From assembly GCF_029433855.1 (NCBI RefSeq), contig NZ_JAROAU010000003.1, positions 1,787,672-1,851,671 on the forward strand: DNA of 64,000 bases, given 5' to 3'. The notes under the pieces were generated by a model. That model made no database searches. It had not been told where the DNA came from and worked only from the letters and a program-made list of their open reading frames with translations. Source of the DNA: Candidatus Kosakonia sp. 282A-S69 (GTDB lineage: Bacteria; Pseudomonadota; Gammaproteobacteria; Enterobacterales; Enterobacteriaceae). Shown one piece after another: positions 8,673 to 16,885 of this stretch. The translations under genes and the position numbers were made by a program. How positions within the stretch are numbered: the first letter of the stretch is position 1; every line of letters begins with the position of its first letter.

Positions 8673-9107
8673 GTGAAAAGCACGAATGATCTATTCAACG
8701 ACATCATTCCCTTAGGCCGCTTGATCCACATGGTTAACCAAAAAAAAGATCGTTTACTCAACGACTATCTTTCGCCGCTGGATATCACTGCCGCCCAGTT
8801 TAAGGTGCTCTGCTCTGTCCGCTGTGAAGGGTGCATTACCCCGGTTGAGTTGAAAAAAGTTCTCTCCGTCGACCTTGGCGCACTGACCCGCATGATGGAC
8901 AGGCTGGTGTGCAAAGGGTGGATTGAACGCAGCCCGAATCCTAATGACAAGCGCGGCGTGCTGGTGCGATTAACACCTGAAGGCGCGACGCTCTGTGAGC
9001 AATGTCATCAATTAGTGGGTAAAGACCTGCATCAGGAATTAACAAAAAACTTAACCGCAGAAGAAGTGGCAACACTTGAGCATTTGCTTAAGAAAGTCTT
9101 GCCGTAA
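8673..9107 (+). CDS. marR: multiple antibiotic resistance repressor MarR
   Basis: 144 residues, a MarR-type winged-helix dimer. The GTG at 8673 (KSTNDLFNDIIPLGR) aligns with the E. coli MarR start, also GTG; the longer frame from 8643 would run through the MarR operator and is not used. The DNA-recognition helix and wing are conserved (DLGALTRMMDRLVCKGW, PNDKRGVLV). MarR represses marRAB by binding the two sites in marO and is relieved by phenolic ligands such as salicylate and by copper-driven disulfide formation; the cysteine corresponding to E. coli Cys80 (VLCSVRCEGC region nearby) is present in the conserved segment. Confidence 0.95.
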   Translation: MKSTNDLFNDIIPLGRLIHMVNQKKDRLLNDYLSPLDITAAQFKVLCSVRCEGCITPVELKKVLSVDLGALTRMMDRLVCKGWIERSPNPNDKRGVLVRLTPEGATLCEQCHQLVGKDLHQELTKNLTAEEVATLEHLLKKVLP

Positions 9108-9119
9108 AAACAAAGAGGT

Positions 9120-9506
9120 ATGACGATGTCCAGACGCAACACTGACGCTATTACCATTCATAGCATTTTGGACTGGATCGAGGATAACCTGGAGTCACCG
9201 CTCTCGCTGGAAAAGGTGTCAGAGCGCTCCGGTTACTCTAAGTGGCACCTGCAACGGATGTTTAAAAAAGAGACTGGTCATTCACTGGGACAATACATTC
9301 GCAGCCGCAAGCTGACGGAAATTGCGCAGAAGCTCAAGGGAAGCAATGAGCCGATCCTGTATCTGGCGGAGCGTTACGGGTTTGAATCGCAACAGACCCT
9401 GACCCGCACGTTTAAAAACTATTTTGACGTGCCGCCGCATAAATTCCGTGTCACGGATATGCCTGCGGAGTCCCGCTATCTCTATCCATTAAATCACGCT
9501 TGTTAA
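9120..9506 (+). CDS. marA: multiple antibiotic resistance activator MarA
   Basis: 128 residues, an AraC/XylS activator made only of the two HTH motifs: the first around residues 32-52 ([19 protein letters not shown]) and the second around 80-102 ([19 protein letters not shown]). Identity with E. coli MarA is very high. It activates the mar/sox/rob regulon, including efflux (acrAB, tolC) and micF, by binding marboxes, one of which lies upstream of its own operon. It follows marR by 12 bp. Confidence 0.96.
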   Translation: MTMSRRNTDAITIHSILDWIEDNLESPLSLEKVSERSGYSKWHLQRMFKKETGHSLGQYIRSRKLTEIAQKLKGSNEPILYLAERYGFESQQTLTRTFKNYFDVPPHKFRVTDMPAESRYLYPLNHAC

Positions 9507-9543
9507 ACTAATCGCCTGTAATTAAAGACGTATCGAGGAAAGT

Positions 9544-9759
9544 ATGAAACGTATTACCTGCGCCGCAGCGGCATTGATGGTGCTGCTGAGTGGCCAGAGT
9601 TATGCGGAGCAATTTGATCACAGCGCCGGGCAACACGCCCGCGGCGCGATGATCATACCCGCCGCCCAACAAACATCGCCGTATGACTTCAACCATATGG
9701 GAGCGGGAAGCGACAAATCTGACGAGTTAGGCGTAGCGTATTACCATCAACGCAGCTAA
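9544..9759 (+). CDS. marB: MarB, periplasmic modulator of the mar operon
   Basis: 71 residues with a clear Sec signal peptide (MKRITCAAAALMVLLSGQSYA) followed by a short polar mature region. Position as third gene of marRAB and size match MarB, which in E. coli indirectly lowers marA expression from the periplasm. GAGGAAAGT just before the ATG serves as ribosome site, and a strong terminator follows. Confidence 0.9.
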   Translation: MKRITCAAAALMVLLSGQSYAEQFDHSAGQHARGAMIIPAAQQTSPYDFNHMGAGSDKSDELGVAYYHQRS

Positions 9760-9765
9760 CCGCTT

Positions 9766-9792
9766 GCCCCGCACCGTGCGGGGCTTTTTTTT
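9766..9792 (+). terminator. marRAB terminator
   Basis: GCCCCGCAC-CGTGCGGGGC followed by eight T residues directly after marB: a classical rho-independent terminator. Confidence 0.92.
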
Positions 9793-9796
9793 ACCT

Positions 9797-10693
9797 TCAG
9801 TTTGCCTGCGCCGCCCGGCGAAGACGAAAACCAAACACATTGATATAGAGCCCCGCCATCACCAGCACGGCACCGACCAGCTGCATCACGGAGAGTTTCT
9901 CATCCAGCAACAGCGCTGCACTCGCCATCCCGACCACCGGCACCAGCAGAGATAACGGCGCAACGCGCCAGGTTTCATACCGCCCCAGCAGCGTTCCCCA
10001 AATTCCGTAGCCAAGAATGGTGGCGATAAACGCCAGATAGACCAGCGACAGCAGCGTCGTGGTATCGATCGCCACCACGCTTTTCAGCATCAGCGCCGGG
10101 CCGTCAAAAATCAGCGAGCAGACCATAAACGGCACTATCGGGATTAACGCGCTCCACACCACCAGCGACATCACCGCCGGGCGCGAGCTGAGTTGCATAA
10201 TCTTTTTATTGAAGATATTGCCGCACGCCCAGCTAAAGGCTCCCGCCAGCGTGAGCATAAAGCCGAGCAGTGGAATATGTTGCCCCGTGAGGCTTGCCTC
10301 AATCAGCACCAGCACCCCGACCACCGCCAGCGCGATGCCGACCAGCTGTTTGGCCTGTAGCCGTTCGCCAAAGATCCCCGCTCCGAGAATAATGGTGAAG
10401 AAAGCCTGCGCTTGCAGAACCAGTGAAGCCAGCCCGGCGGGCATGCCGAACTTGATGGCGCAGAAGAGAAAGGCGAATTGGCCAAAGCTGATGGTCAGGC
10501 CATAGCCCAGCAGCAGACGCATCGGCACTTTCGGGCGGGCAACAAACAGCAGCGCCGGGAAAGCGACCAGCAGAAAGCGTAGCCCCGCAAGCATCAGCGG
10601 CGGCATGGCGTGCAGACCCACTTTGATCACCACAAAATTGAGGCCCCAGGCCACAACAACCAGCATGGCCAGCAGCACATCTTTACGCGCCAT
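9797..10693 (-). CDS. eamA: EamA cysteine/O-acetylserine exporter (DMT superfamily)
   Basis: 298 residues, ten predicted membrane helices in two EamA repeats (about 5-140 and 150-290). It resembles E. coli EamA/YdeD (299 residues), which exports cysteine-pathway metabolites, in both sequence and place, next to marRAB. It is convergent with marB across the mar terminator and divergent from ydeE. Confidence 0.88.
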   Translation of the reverse strand: MARKDVLLAMLVVVAWGLNFVVIKVGLHAMPPLMLAGLRFLLVAFPALLFVARPKVPMRLLLGYGLTISFGQFAFLFCAIKFGMPAGLASLVLQAQAFFTIILGAGIFGERLQAKQLVGIALAVVGVLVLIEASLTGQHIPLLGFMLTLAGAFSWACGNIFNKKIMQLSSRPAVMSLVVWSALIPIVPFMVCSLIFDGPALMLKSVVAIDTTTLLSLVYLAFIATILGYGIWGTLLGRYETWRVAPLSLLVPVVGMASAALLLDEKLSVMQLVGAVLVMAGLYINVFGFRLRRAAQAN

Positions 10694-10883
10694 TTACGCC
10701 CCTTTTTTGTTTACAAATTTGTAAAAAATTTACGTTAACTGAAAAAATAGTCCAGTAATAGATCATTAAATTCGGTAGGTCGTTTTTGGCACCTCCAGAC
10801 AAATTGGCGGTTGTGCGCCTCGGTTTCGGCGTGTTATTGCTGTTGGCATCACAAAAACGAAAATAAACATGCCGGGTAAGAGA

Positions 10884-12071
10884 ATGACCTCGACACAAAC
10901 ACGCTCCACCGCCGCACTCCTGATTTCATCGCTTTTATTAACGATTGGCCGCGGCGCAACGCTGCCGTTTATGACCATCTACCTCAATCGCCAGTACGGC
11001 ATGGCGGTCGATCAGGTCGGTTATGCCATGAGTATCGCCCTGACCGTGGGGGTGATTTTCAGCCTTGGCTTTGGCATGCTGGCGGACAAGTTCGATAAAA
11101 AACGCTATATGTTGCTGGCAATTGTCGCCTTTATTGGCGGATTTGCCGCCATTCCGCTCTCTCATCATGCGGGTCTGGTAGTGTTTTTTTTCGCCCTGAT
11201 TAACTGCGCCTATTCGGTCTTTTCGACGGTGTTGAAGGCCTATTTTGCCGATACGCTGCTGCCAGCGACGAAAGCGAAAATTTTCTCGCTTAATTACACT
11301 TTCCTGAATATCGGCTGGACCGTCGGGCCGCCGCTCGGCACGCTGCTGGTGATGCAGAGTATCAATCTGCCCTTCTGGCTGGCGGTATTCTGTGCCGCCT
11401 TCCCGCTGGTGTTTATCCAGCTCTATGTTCAGCGCATCGCCGTCGGAGAAGGTCACGATCCTGCCGCGGCCTGGTCACCGTCGGTGCTGCTGAAGGATAA
11501 AGCGCTGGGCTGGTTTACCCTCTCTAACTTTCTTGCCTCATTCGTTGCCGGCTCCTTTGCTTCGTGCCTGTCGCAGTATGTAATGGTGGTCGCGAGCAGT
11601 GAGTTTGCCGAACGCGTGGTGGCGGTGGTGCTGCCGGTCAACGCGGCGATAGTCGTCACGTTACAGTATGCCGTTGGGCGAAAACTCACGCCGGGTAACT
11701 TGCGGCCGTTGATGGGGATAGGCACGCTCAGTTTTGTTATCGGCCTCGCGGGCTTTATGCTCTCTGGCGACAATTTATGGCTGTGGGGTCTCTCCGCCGC
11801 GGTGTTTACCCTCGGCGAGGTGATCTATGCGCCGGGCGAATATCTGTTGATTGACAACATTGCGCCGCCGGGCATGAAAGCGACCTACTTCTCGGCGCAG
11901 GCGCTCGGCTGGCTGGGCGCGGCGATGAATCCGCTGTTAACCGGCGTGATCCTCACCACGCTGCCATCCTGGTCGCTGTTTGTCATCCTGATGGTCACCA
12001 TTGTCATCGCCTGGCTGATGATGCTCAAAGGGATGCGCGTCCGCCCGTGGGGCGTGTTGCAGCCGCAATAA
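10884..12071 (+). CDS. ydeE: MFS transporter YdeE
   Basis: A 12-helix MFS protein of 395 residues. The segments SALLxSSLLLTIGRGATLPFMTIYL-like and LADKFDKKRYMLLAI match E. coli YdeE, reported to export dipeptides. The ATG at 10884 (MTSTQTRST) gives exactly the E. coli N-terminal length; an upstream ATG at 10869 is less likely. It is divergent from eamA, as in E. coli. Confidence 0.85.
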   Translation: MTSTQTRSTAALLISSLLLTIGRGATLPFMTIYLNRQYGMAVDQVGYAMSIALTVGVIFSLGFGMLADKFDKKRYMLLAIVAFIGGFAAIPLSHHAGLVVFFFALINCAYSVFSTVLKAYFADTLLPATKAKIFSLNYTFLNIGWTVGPPLGTLLVMQSINLPFWLAVFCAAFPLVFIQLYVQRIAVGEGHDPAAAWSPSVLLKDKALGWFTLSNFLASFVAGSFASCLSQYVMVVASSEFAERVVAVVLPVNAAIVVTLQYAVGRKLTPGNLRPLMGIGTLSFVIGLAGFMLSGDNLWLWGLSAAVFTLGEVIYAPGEYLLIDNIAPPGMKATYFSAQALGWLGAAMNPLLTGVILTTLPSWSLFVILMVTIVIAWLMMLKGMRVRPWGVLQPQ

Positions 12072-12090
12072 GCGGCGCTGGAACCGCCCA

Positions 12091-12172
12091 GGCCTGATAA
12101 GCGAGTAACGCGCCATCAGGCATATTGCGCGGCAATCATTGCCGGATGGCGGCTACGCCTTATCCGGCCTAC
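12091..12172. repeat. BIME (two REP units), left border of structured repeat copy 2
   Basis: GGCCTGATAAGCG...CGCCATCAGGC then TTGCCGGATGGCGGCTACGCCTTATCCGGCCTAC. The connector ATATTGCGCGGCAATCA is identical to that before copy 1, so the duplicated unit includes the BIME. Confidence 0.9.
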
Positions 12173-12180
12173 CAAAACAA

Positions 12181-12540
12181 GCTACAGCGACATCGTTGCG
12201 ACTTTTATCTGCAATATAACAGCGATGGGGTTGTGTCCCCGCTGAAATCGGCGAACCGAAGCGGGAATGACAAGGTCTGGACGCCATGGATGGCGGACAG
12301 AGGCGAACCGAGACAGGGACTCGTTCCAGCATGGAACGAGTAAGTCGAGTCGAGCCGACCGCAGTCAGGCACGCGGGAGGTGAGCGCAGTGCGTAGCACC
12401 GATTTCCTCGCGGGGCCGCGGGGATTGATAAGGGGAGCGCGGCCGCTTCCCTTATCCCGTTCACCGCAGAAGCGGTTAATGAAACTCCCCAATGTCTGGT
12501 GAACGGAATCATTCCCCCAATGCCATATGCCAGTCCCATT
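12181..12540. repeat. REP-flanked structured intergenic repeat, copy 2
   Basis: Second copy of the 6181-6540 element, between ydeE and the methionine-synthase-like gene. The hairpins are kept although bases differ: ACTCGTTCCA-GCA-TGGAACGAGT has the same stem with a changed loop, and GATAAGGGGAGCG-CGGC-CGCTTCCCTTATC (12427-12456) replaces the GACAAG/CTTGTC stem of copy 1 with a compensatory GATAAG/CTTATC. REP units follow at 12541-12573 and 12596-12628. Confidence 0.8.
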
Positions 12541-12628
12541 GCCGGATGGCGCGTACCGCTTATCCGGCCTACGCCGTTTCAGCAGCTCCGTTACCGTAGG
12601 CCGGATAAGGCATAGCCGCCATCCGGCA
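12541..12628. repeat. two REP units in inverted orientation
   Basis: GCCGGATGGCGCGTACCGCTTATCCGGCCTACG (12541-12573) and the opposite-oriented GTAGGCCGGATAAGGCATAGCCGCCATCCGGC (12597-12628), a BIME between structured repeat copy 2 and the 3' end of the downstream gene. Confidence 0.88.
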
Positions 12629-12648
12629 ATTGTGCCGCAGAGGTCCTG

Positions 12649-13752
12649 TTACCACACCTGCTCTGCGATGCGGGTCACCAGCCGCACTTTCTCCCACTGC
12701 TGCTCTGGCGTCAGCGAATTTCCCTCTTCGGTTGAGGCAAAACCGCACTGCGGGCTGAGGCAGATCTGGCTGATATCGACATACTTCGCCGCTTCCTCAA
12801 GACGCGCTTTCACCCCTTCCGGGTTCTCCAGCTCGCCGTTTTTAGTGGTGATCAGACCCAACACCACCTGCTGTTTCCCAGGGCGCACAAAGCGCAGCGG
12901 CGCAAAGTCACCGGAGCGGTCGTTATCATACTCAAGGAAGAAGGCATCAACATTAACCCCGCCGAACAGCACCTCAGCCACCGGCTCGTAGCCCCCTTCG
13001 GAGATCCAGGTCGAGCGGAAATTGCCGCGGCAGACATGCAAACCGATGGTTAAATCCTCCGGCTTGCCCTCCAGCGCCTTGTTAAGCACACGGGCGTAAG
13101 TGCGCGCCAGCTCCTCAGGATCATCACCGCGCGCCACAATCTGCTTGCGCTGATCGTCAGAGCAGAGGTAGGCCCAGACGGTATCGTCCAGTTGCAGGTA
13201 GCGGCAGCCTGCGTCATAAAACGCGCGGATCGCATCGCGCCAGGTGGTGGCGAGATCGTCAAAATAGGCATCCAGCTCGGGATAGACGGTGGCGTCGATT
13301 ACTTTACGGCCGCCGCGGAAGTGGAGCACGCTCGGGCTGGGAATGGTCATTTTCGGCTGCGCATCACCGCTGATACTCTTCAGATAGCGAAAATCTTCCA
13401 GCATCGGGTGGTCTTTGAAGCTGACTTTACCCGTGACACGCACGCCGTGCGCTTTGGTCTGCACACCGTTGAACTGGATCCCCTGCTCAGCCTCAAAAAG
13501 CTCAACGCCTTCCAGCCCGGCAAAGAAATCGAAATGCCACCAGGCGCGGCGGAATTCGCCATCGGTCACTACATGCAGACCGCAGGCGCACTGCTGTTCT
13601 ACCACCTGACGAATCTCTTCGTTTTCGATGTGACGCAGCTGATCGGCGCTGATTTCACCCTGCGCGAACTGCTGACGCGCCTGTTTGATGGCGTCAGGAC
13701 GTAAAAAACTGCCGACTACGTCTGCGCGGAACGGGGCCTGATGTCGCTGCAT
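12649..13752 (-). CDS. cobalamin-independent methionine synthase-like protein (MetE C-terminal domain family, YxjG type)
   Basis: 367 residues corresponding to the C-terminal, catalytic (beta-alpha)8 half of MetE. Zinc ligands are visible as the His-x-Cys pair in GLHVCRGN (about residues 228-235) and the distal Cys in CLSPQCGF (about 330-337). Stand-alone enzymes of this type transfer methyl groups to homocysteine or process related thioethers; the methyl donor is not clear from sequence. The start ATG at 13752 has a strong AAGGAGAGAG site 4 bases upstream, so the 17-residue extension to 13803 is discarded. Confidence 0.8.
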   Translation of the reverse strand: MQRHQAPFRADVVGSFLRPDAIKQARQQFAQGEISADQLRHIENEEIRQVVEQQCACGLHVVTDGEFRRAWWHFDFFAGLEGVELFEAEQGIQFNGVQTKAHGVRVTGKVSFKDHPMLEDFRYLKSISGDAQPKMTIPSPSVLHFRGGRKVIDATVYPELDAYFDDLATTWRDAIRAFYDAGCRYLQLDDTVWAYLCSDDQRKQIVARGDDPEELARTYARVLNKALEGKPEDLTIGLHVCRGNFRSTWISEGGYEPVAEVLFGGVNVDAFFLEYDNDRSGDFAPLRFVRPGKQQVVLGLITTKNGELENPEGVKARLEEAAKYVDISQICLSPQCGFASTEEGNSLTPEQQWEKVRLVTRIAEQVW

Positions 13753-13940
13753 AACTCTCTCCTTATGCGCCAGGGCAGATGGTTGCCCGGCGTGATAATT
13801 CATTATTTGAATATTTAGACTTCTGGACGGCTAAATGTCCAAACAAAATGTCACACCGGGGCAACGGCGGCAAACGAGAAAATTTCACGTCCCATGAAAA
13901 ATATTCATGTTGCGTACAGAAAGGGGAAAAAGATCCCCTG

Positions 13941-14351
13941 TCAGGCGGCGTGATCAATCCCGCTGGCGAAGCTATAACCTTCATCTTCCCAACCGGTAAT
14001 GCCGCCGATCATCATCTTCACCGCCAGCCCGAGACGCGCCAGCTTCAGCGCTGCGAAATCCGCCCCGTTGCAGTGCGGGCCAGCGCAGTAGACGACAAAC
14101 AGCGTGTCGGCGGGCCACTCGGCCATCCGCTCAGCCGTGATAGTGCTATGGGGGACGTGAATCGCACCCGGCAGATGACGGCGCGCGAACGCTTCCTGAC
14201 TGCCGACCACGTGCAGTAAGACAAAATCTTTCTCGTTATGGGTCAGGGCGTGATGCACGTCCGCGCAGTCCGTCTCAACGCTCAGGCGGTGCATAAAATG
14301 GCTGGCGGCTTCTTCCGGGGAGGCGGCGGGAATATCGGTTACATAGCTCAT
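13941..14351 (-). CDS. rhodanese-like sulfurtransferase
   Basis: 136 residues, a single rhodanese domain. The active-site loop is CAGPHCNGA (about residues 89-97), with the catalytic cysteine at its start, and a substrate-side motif RHLPGAIHVPHSTI precedes it. It should carry persulfide sulfur in the cytoplasm. It is divergent from ftrA, whose GATase1/AraC regulator may control it; that pairing is inferred from adjacency alone. Confidence 0.85.
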   Translation of the reverse strand: MSYVTDIPAASPEEAASHFMHRLSVETDCADVHHALTHNEKDFVLLHVVGSQEAFARRHLPGAIHVPHSTITAERMAEWPADTLFVVYCAGPHCNGADFAALKLARLGLAVKMMIGGITGWEDEGYSFASGIDHAA

Positions 14352-14439
14352 CGTCTTTTCTCCATGGTTGTGTTAACACTAATCTAACCAAAACAGCGCG
14401 CCCTGAATGCGCCCTTCTCTGCCAGATAACACCAGGATA

Positions 14440-15423
14440 ATGACAAATTTACGACACCCTTCCGCCCGCCATCGCGTGGTCGCCCTCGCCTATGACGGGC
14501 TCTGTACCTTTGAATTTGGCGTCGCCGTAGAAGTATTTGGCCTGCCGCGCCCGGAGATGGGCGATAAGTGGTATGACTTTGCCGTTGCCGCCGTTGACGC
14601 GGGCGAACTGCGCGCCACCGGCGGCATTCGCATCATGGCGGAGGGCGGTCTTGAGCTGCTTAACGAGGCGGACACGGTGGTTATCCCCGGCTGGCGTGGT
14701 GCCGATCACCCGGTCCCACCCGCCTTGTGCCGCGCCTTACAGGAGGCCTGGCAACGCGGCTGCCGGGTGATCTCGATCTGTTCCGGGGTCTTTGTGCTGG
14801 CGGCCACGGGGTTACTCAACGGTCGCAAAGCCACCACGCACTGGCGCTATACCGACCAGCTTCGTGAGCACTATCCGGCCATCGTGGTGCTCGACGACGC
14901 CCTCTATTATGACGAGGGAAAGGTGATGACCTCGGCGGGCAGCGCGGCGGGCATCGATCTCTGTCTGCATGTAGTGCGTGAGGATTTTGGTATTGAAGCG
15001 GCTAACAGCGTCGCCAGGCGGCTGGTGGTGCAACCTCACCGTGACGGCGCGCAAACGCAGCACCTGGCACGCCCGGTGGCGCGTACGCGTGAAAGCCTAC
15101 AGCTCGGCCTGCTGTTTGATTATCTGCACCAGCAGCTGGCAGGTAACCATACGGTCGCCGCGCTGGCACAGCGCACTGGTATGAGTGAACGCACTTTTCT
15201 GCGCCGCTTTCAGGAGGCCACCGGCACCACGCCCGCACGCTGGATACTGCAGGAGCGGTTGCTGCGCGCGCAGTCGCTGTTGACGCAAACGCGGATGAGC
15301 ATTGAGCTCATCGCACGTCATAGCGGGTTTGCGAACGCCGCCTCGCTGCGCCACCATTTTCAACAGCAGCATGCCCTCTCGCCCGCGGCTTACCGGAAAA
15401 AATTTACCGAAGCGGTGAATTAA
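14440..15423 (+). CDS. ftrA: GATase1-AraC family transcriptional activator FtrA
   Basis: 327 residues with two domains: an N-terminal DJ-1/PfpI-like domain (about 1-195; nucleophile-elbow-like SICSGVFVLAATGLLNGRKATTHW) and a C-terminal AraC HTH pair (about 225-325; LAQRTGMSERTFLRRFQEATG and IARHSGFANAASLRHHF). This matches the regulators annotated FtrA. ATG 14440 is preferred to 14407 because the conserved N-terminus starts there. It is divergent from the rhodanese gene over about 90 bp. Confidence 0.82.
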   Translation: MTNLRHPSARHRVVALAYDGLCTFEFGVAVEVFGLPRPEMGDKWYDFAVAAVDAGELRATGGIRIMAEGGLELLNEADTVVIPGWRGADHPVPPALCRALQEAWQRGCRVISICSGVFVLAATGLLNGRKATTHWRYTDQLREHYPAIVVLDDALYYDEGKVMTSAGSAAGIDLCLHVVREDFGIEAANSVARRLVVQPHRDGAQTQHLARPVARTRESLQLGLLFDYLHQQLAGNHTVAALAQRTGMSERTFLRRFQEATGTTPARWILQERLLRAQSLLTQTRMSIELIARHSGFANAASLRHHFQQQHALSPAAYRKKFTEAVN

Positions 15424-15530
15424 TTCACATTATTAAGCGTTTGTTGATATTTAGCAGGCTATTATCTCTTTATTGCAGCGATAACATTTTCTAGTGAGGC
15501 AAATCAGTGAAATAGATGGAGAGGTACAAC

Positions 15531-15623
15531 ATGGGAAATATGCATGTTTTTATGGCGGTTCTGGGCATTATTTTGTTTTCAGGTTTTTTAGCCGCTTATT
15601 TTAGCCATAAATGGGACGATTGA
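15531..15623 (+). CDS. mgtS: small membrane protein MgtS (30 residues)
   Basis: ATG at 15531 encodes a single hydrophobic helix with the charged tail SHKWDD; the sequence is nearly identical to E. coli MgtS/YneM (31 residues), lacking one residue after the start. GGAGAGG precedes the ATG. MgtS sits in the inner membrane, protects the Mg2+ transporter MgtA from FtsH proteolysis and affects PitA, raising intracellular magnesium. In E. coli it is induced by PhoP. It is followed by a perfect terminator, so it is probably monocistronic. Confidence 0.93.
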   Translation: MGNMHVFMAVLGIILFSGFLAAYFSHKWDD

Positions 15624-15647
15624 TGAACGACGATAATCCCCCACCGC

Positions 15648-15687
15648 AACGGCTTCTTACATTATGTGTAAGAAGCCGTTTTGCTTT
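15648..15687 (+). terminator. mgtS terminator
   Basis: AACGGCTTCTTACA-TTATG-TGTAAGAAGCCGTT, a perfect 14-bp stem, followed by TTGCTTT. Confidence 0.85.
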
Positions 15688-15696
15688 ATTCGGCGC

Positions 15697-15790
15697 AAAA
15701 AAAACCGCCGGTTATGGCGGTCAATGCTTGCATGGATAGATTTGTGCTTATTGTTACACGCTAACTCATCATTCAATGTTAACGGGCTGG
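15697..15790 (-). ncRNA. mgrR: candidate MgrR small RNA
   Basis: The minus strand carries a PhoP box, a -10-like TTAAAG (15801-15796) 11 bases further on, and a rho-independent terminator ACCGCC-ATAACC-GGCGGT followed by eight T, which define a transcript of about 94 nt. E. coli MgrR is a PhoP-induced, Hfq-binding sRNA of 98 nt encoded next to mgtS that represses eptB. Size, neighbour, regulator and terminator all agree; the exact 5' end is estimated. It is convergent with mgtS. Confidence 0.7.
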
Positions 15791-15812
15791 TGTCACTTTA
15801 ACAGCTACAACC

Positions 15813-15829
15813 TCAACAGAACCTAAACG
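15813..15829 (-). promoter_or_regulatory. PhoP box of candidate mgrR
   Basis: Read on the minus strand: CGTTTA-GGTTC-TGTTGA, compared with the PhoP consensus TGTTTA-N5-TGTTTA. It lies 11 bases upstream of the proposed -10, the spacing usual for PhoP-activated promoters. Confidence 0.6.
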
Positions 15830-15954
15830 ATGCCTGCCTGCTGGATGAAACTGGCGAAACCATCGAAACGATTGCCTGACTAAAAACGACGTTTAACCTT
15901 GAAAACAAAGCAGATATATCGTCACAGCCAAATTGAGTGTGCTAGGGTGGTGTT

Positions 15955-16158
15955 TTGATTCACCAGACCGGAGGGGTTATTCCCAATCTTAAATTTACGT
16001 GCCCGGTTTGCAGTAGCCATAAGTTTACCTTCACAACCTATTGCTCCGATAAACTTCCGTCACACGGCGCAATTTGCTCTATTTGTGGAGCGCGACTTAC
16101 CGCAAGAGCCTGTATACCCGCACTCAGAAGGCGACGCTGGCCAAAAAACGTTTTATAA
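15955..16158 (+). CDS. small zinc-ribbon protein (possibly YnfU-like)
   Basis: A frame of up to 67 residues with two CxxC knuckles, CPVC (about residues 16-19) and CSIC (about 41-44), the pattern of a small zinc ribbon. No ATG is available. Either TTG 15955 is used, or translation begins at an in-frame ATT at 15979, which has a strong GGAGG at 15971-15975. The basic tail (ALRRRRWPKNVL) ends just before a strong terminator. The family name is tentative. Confidence 0.5.
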   Translation: MIHQTGGVIPNLKFTCPVCSSHKFTFTTYCSDKLPSHGAICSICGARLTARACIPALRRRRWPKNVL

Positions 16159-16163
16159 GAAAT

Positions 16164-16189
16164 GGGGCCATTTGGCGGCCCCGTTTTTT
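16164..16189 (+). terminator. terminator after the zinc-ribbon gene
   Basis: GGGGCC-ATTTGGC-GGCCCC followed by GTTTTTTG, directly downstream of 16158. Confidence 0.88.
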
Positions 16190-16193
16190 GTTT

Positions 16194-16616
16194 TTACGCG
16201 TTTTTTGCTTTGCCCAGTGAAAACCCGCTCACTTTCGCAATATGCACGCGTAATATTGTGCCCTTCACGCTCGTCCAGCCGCCATTACCTGTCATCCATG
16301 AGGGATCTTTAATATGCAGGTAATTAAGTGGAATCTCATGATCCTCATCAACGCGGTAATCTTCTGCCAGCTGATCAAAAAAAGTGGCGATAGGATTTTT
16401 AATATTGTCATCACCGGCAACAGAACGAATCGCCTGCGCTGTCGACAGCGCATACTCTTTACCTGATACCAGTTCACCTGCCACCACCTGGCCGCCTACC
16501 ACCAGCGTGACCACCATGCCTGCGCCAAGGTTTGCACAGGAGACCAGATGCGACAGCGCACTGTCCTGCGTACTGATGGTCGGCGTAACGGCTGCAACTT
16601 CACGTTCTGTTTCCAT
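16194..16616 (-). CDS. GvpU-like protein
   Basis: 140 residues. Two blocks, LVVGGQVVAGELVSGKEYA and NYLHIKDPSWMTGNGGW...SGFSLGKAK, resemble Bacillus megaterium GvpU, a gas-vesicle accessory protein thought to alter gas-vesicle clustering. No gas-vesicle structural gene is present here, so its role in this organism is unknown. The ATG at 16616 has GGAGG 5 bases upstream; a GTG at 16628 overlaps that site and is rejected. A terminator separates it from the upstream 72-residue gene. Confidence 0.6.
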   Translation of the reverse strand: METEREVAAVTPTISTQDSALSHLVSCANLGAGMVVTLVVGGQVVAGELVSGKEYALSTAQAIRSVAGDDNIKNPIATFFDQLAEDYRVDEDHEIPLNYLHIKDPSWMTGNGGWTSVKGTILRVHIAKVSGFSLGKAKNA

Positions 16617-16638
16617 GGGTACCTCCACATACAGGCAG

Positions 16639-16661
16639 AAAAAAACCGCCCGAAGGCGGTT
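16639..16661 (-). terminator. terminator between the 72-residue gene and the gvpU-like gene
   Basis: On the minus strand AACCGCC-TTCG-GGCGGTT followed by TTTTT, an ideal short rho-independent terminator that may let only part of the transcript reach the GvpU-like gene. Confidence 0.85.
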
Positions 16662-16666
16662 GGGGT

Positions 16667-16885
16667 TTAGTGAAACTTGCGAATAGCTTGCTCCGTCTCC
16701 TGCTGGGTGACCAGATCGGAGAAACGGGCGACAAAGTAGGTCTCTCCGTCAAGCTCCCAGGGCTCGATCGGGATTTCCAGAAAAGCGCTTTGCTCATTTT
16801 TAAAGGTGACCGATTTGGCGTTATCTTCCACGGACACCTGCTCAACCTTACCACCGGCGCGAATTACCACTACATTTTTGCTCAT
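16667..16885 (-). CDS. hypothetical protein, 72 residues
   Basis: A small acidic soluble protein (MSKNVVVIRAGGKVEQVSVEDN...), with no signal peptide or membrane segment. I do not recognise a family. Codon use is normal and it is preceded by a GAGGTAACC-type ribosome site. It lies upstream of the GvpU-like gene in the same orientation, separated by a terminator, so the two may form a partly attenuated unit. Confidence 0.65.
   Translation of the reverse strand: MSKNVVVIRAGGKVEQVSVEDNAKSVTFKNEQSAFLEIPIEPWELDGETYFVARFSDLVTQQETEQAIRKFH

Noticed and set aside
15432-15465. PhoP box upstream of mgtS (CGTTTG-TTGAT-ATTTAG)
   Set aside because: The half-sites are poor and the spacing to the TATTAT -10 is only about 5 bases.
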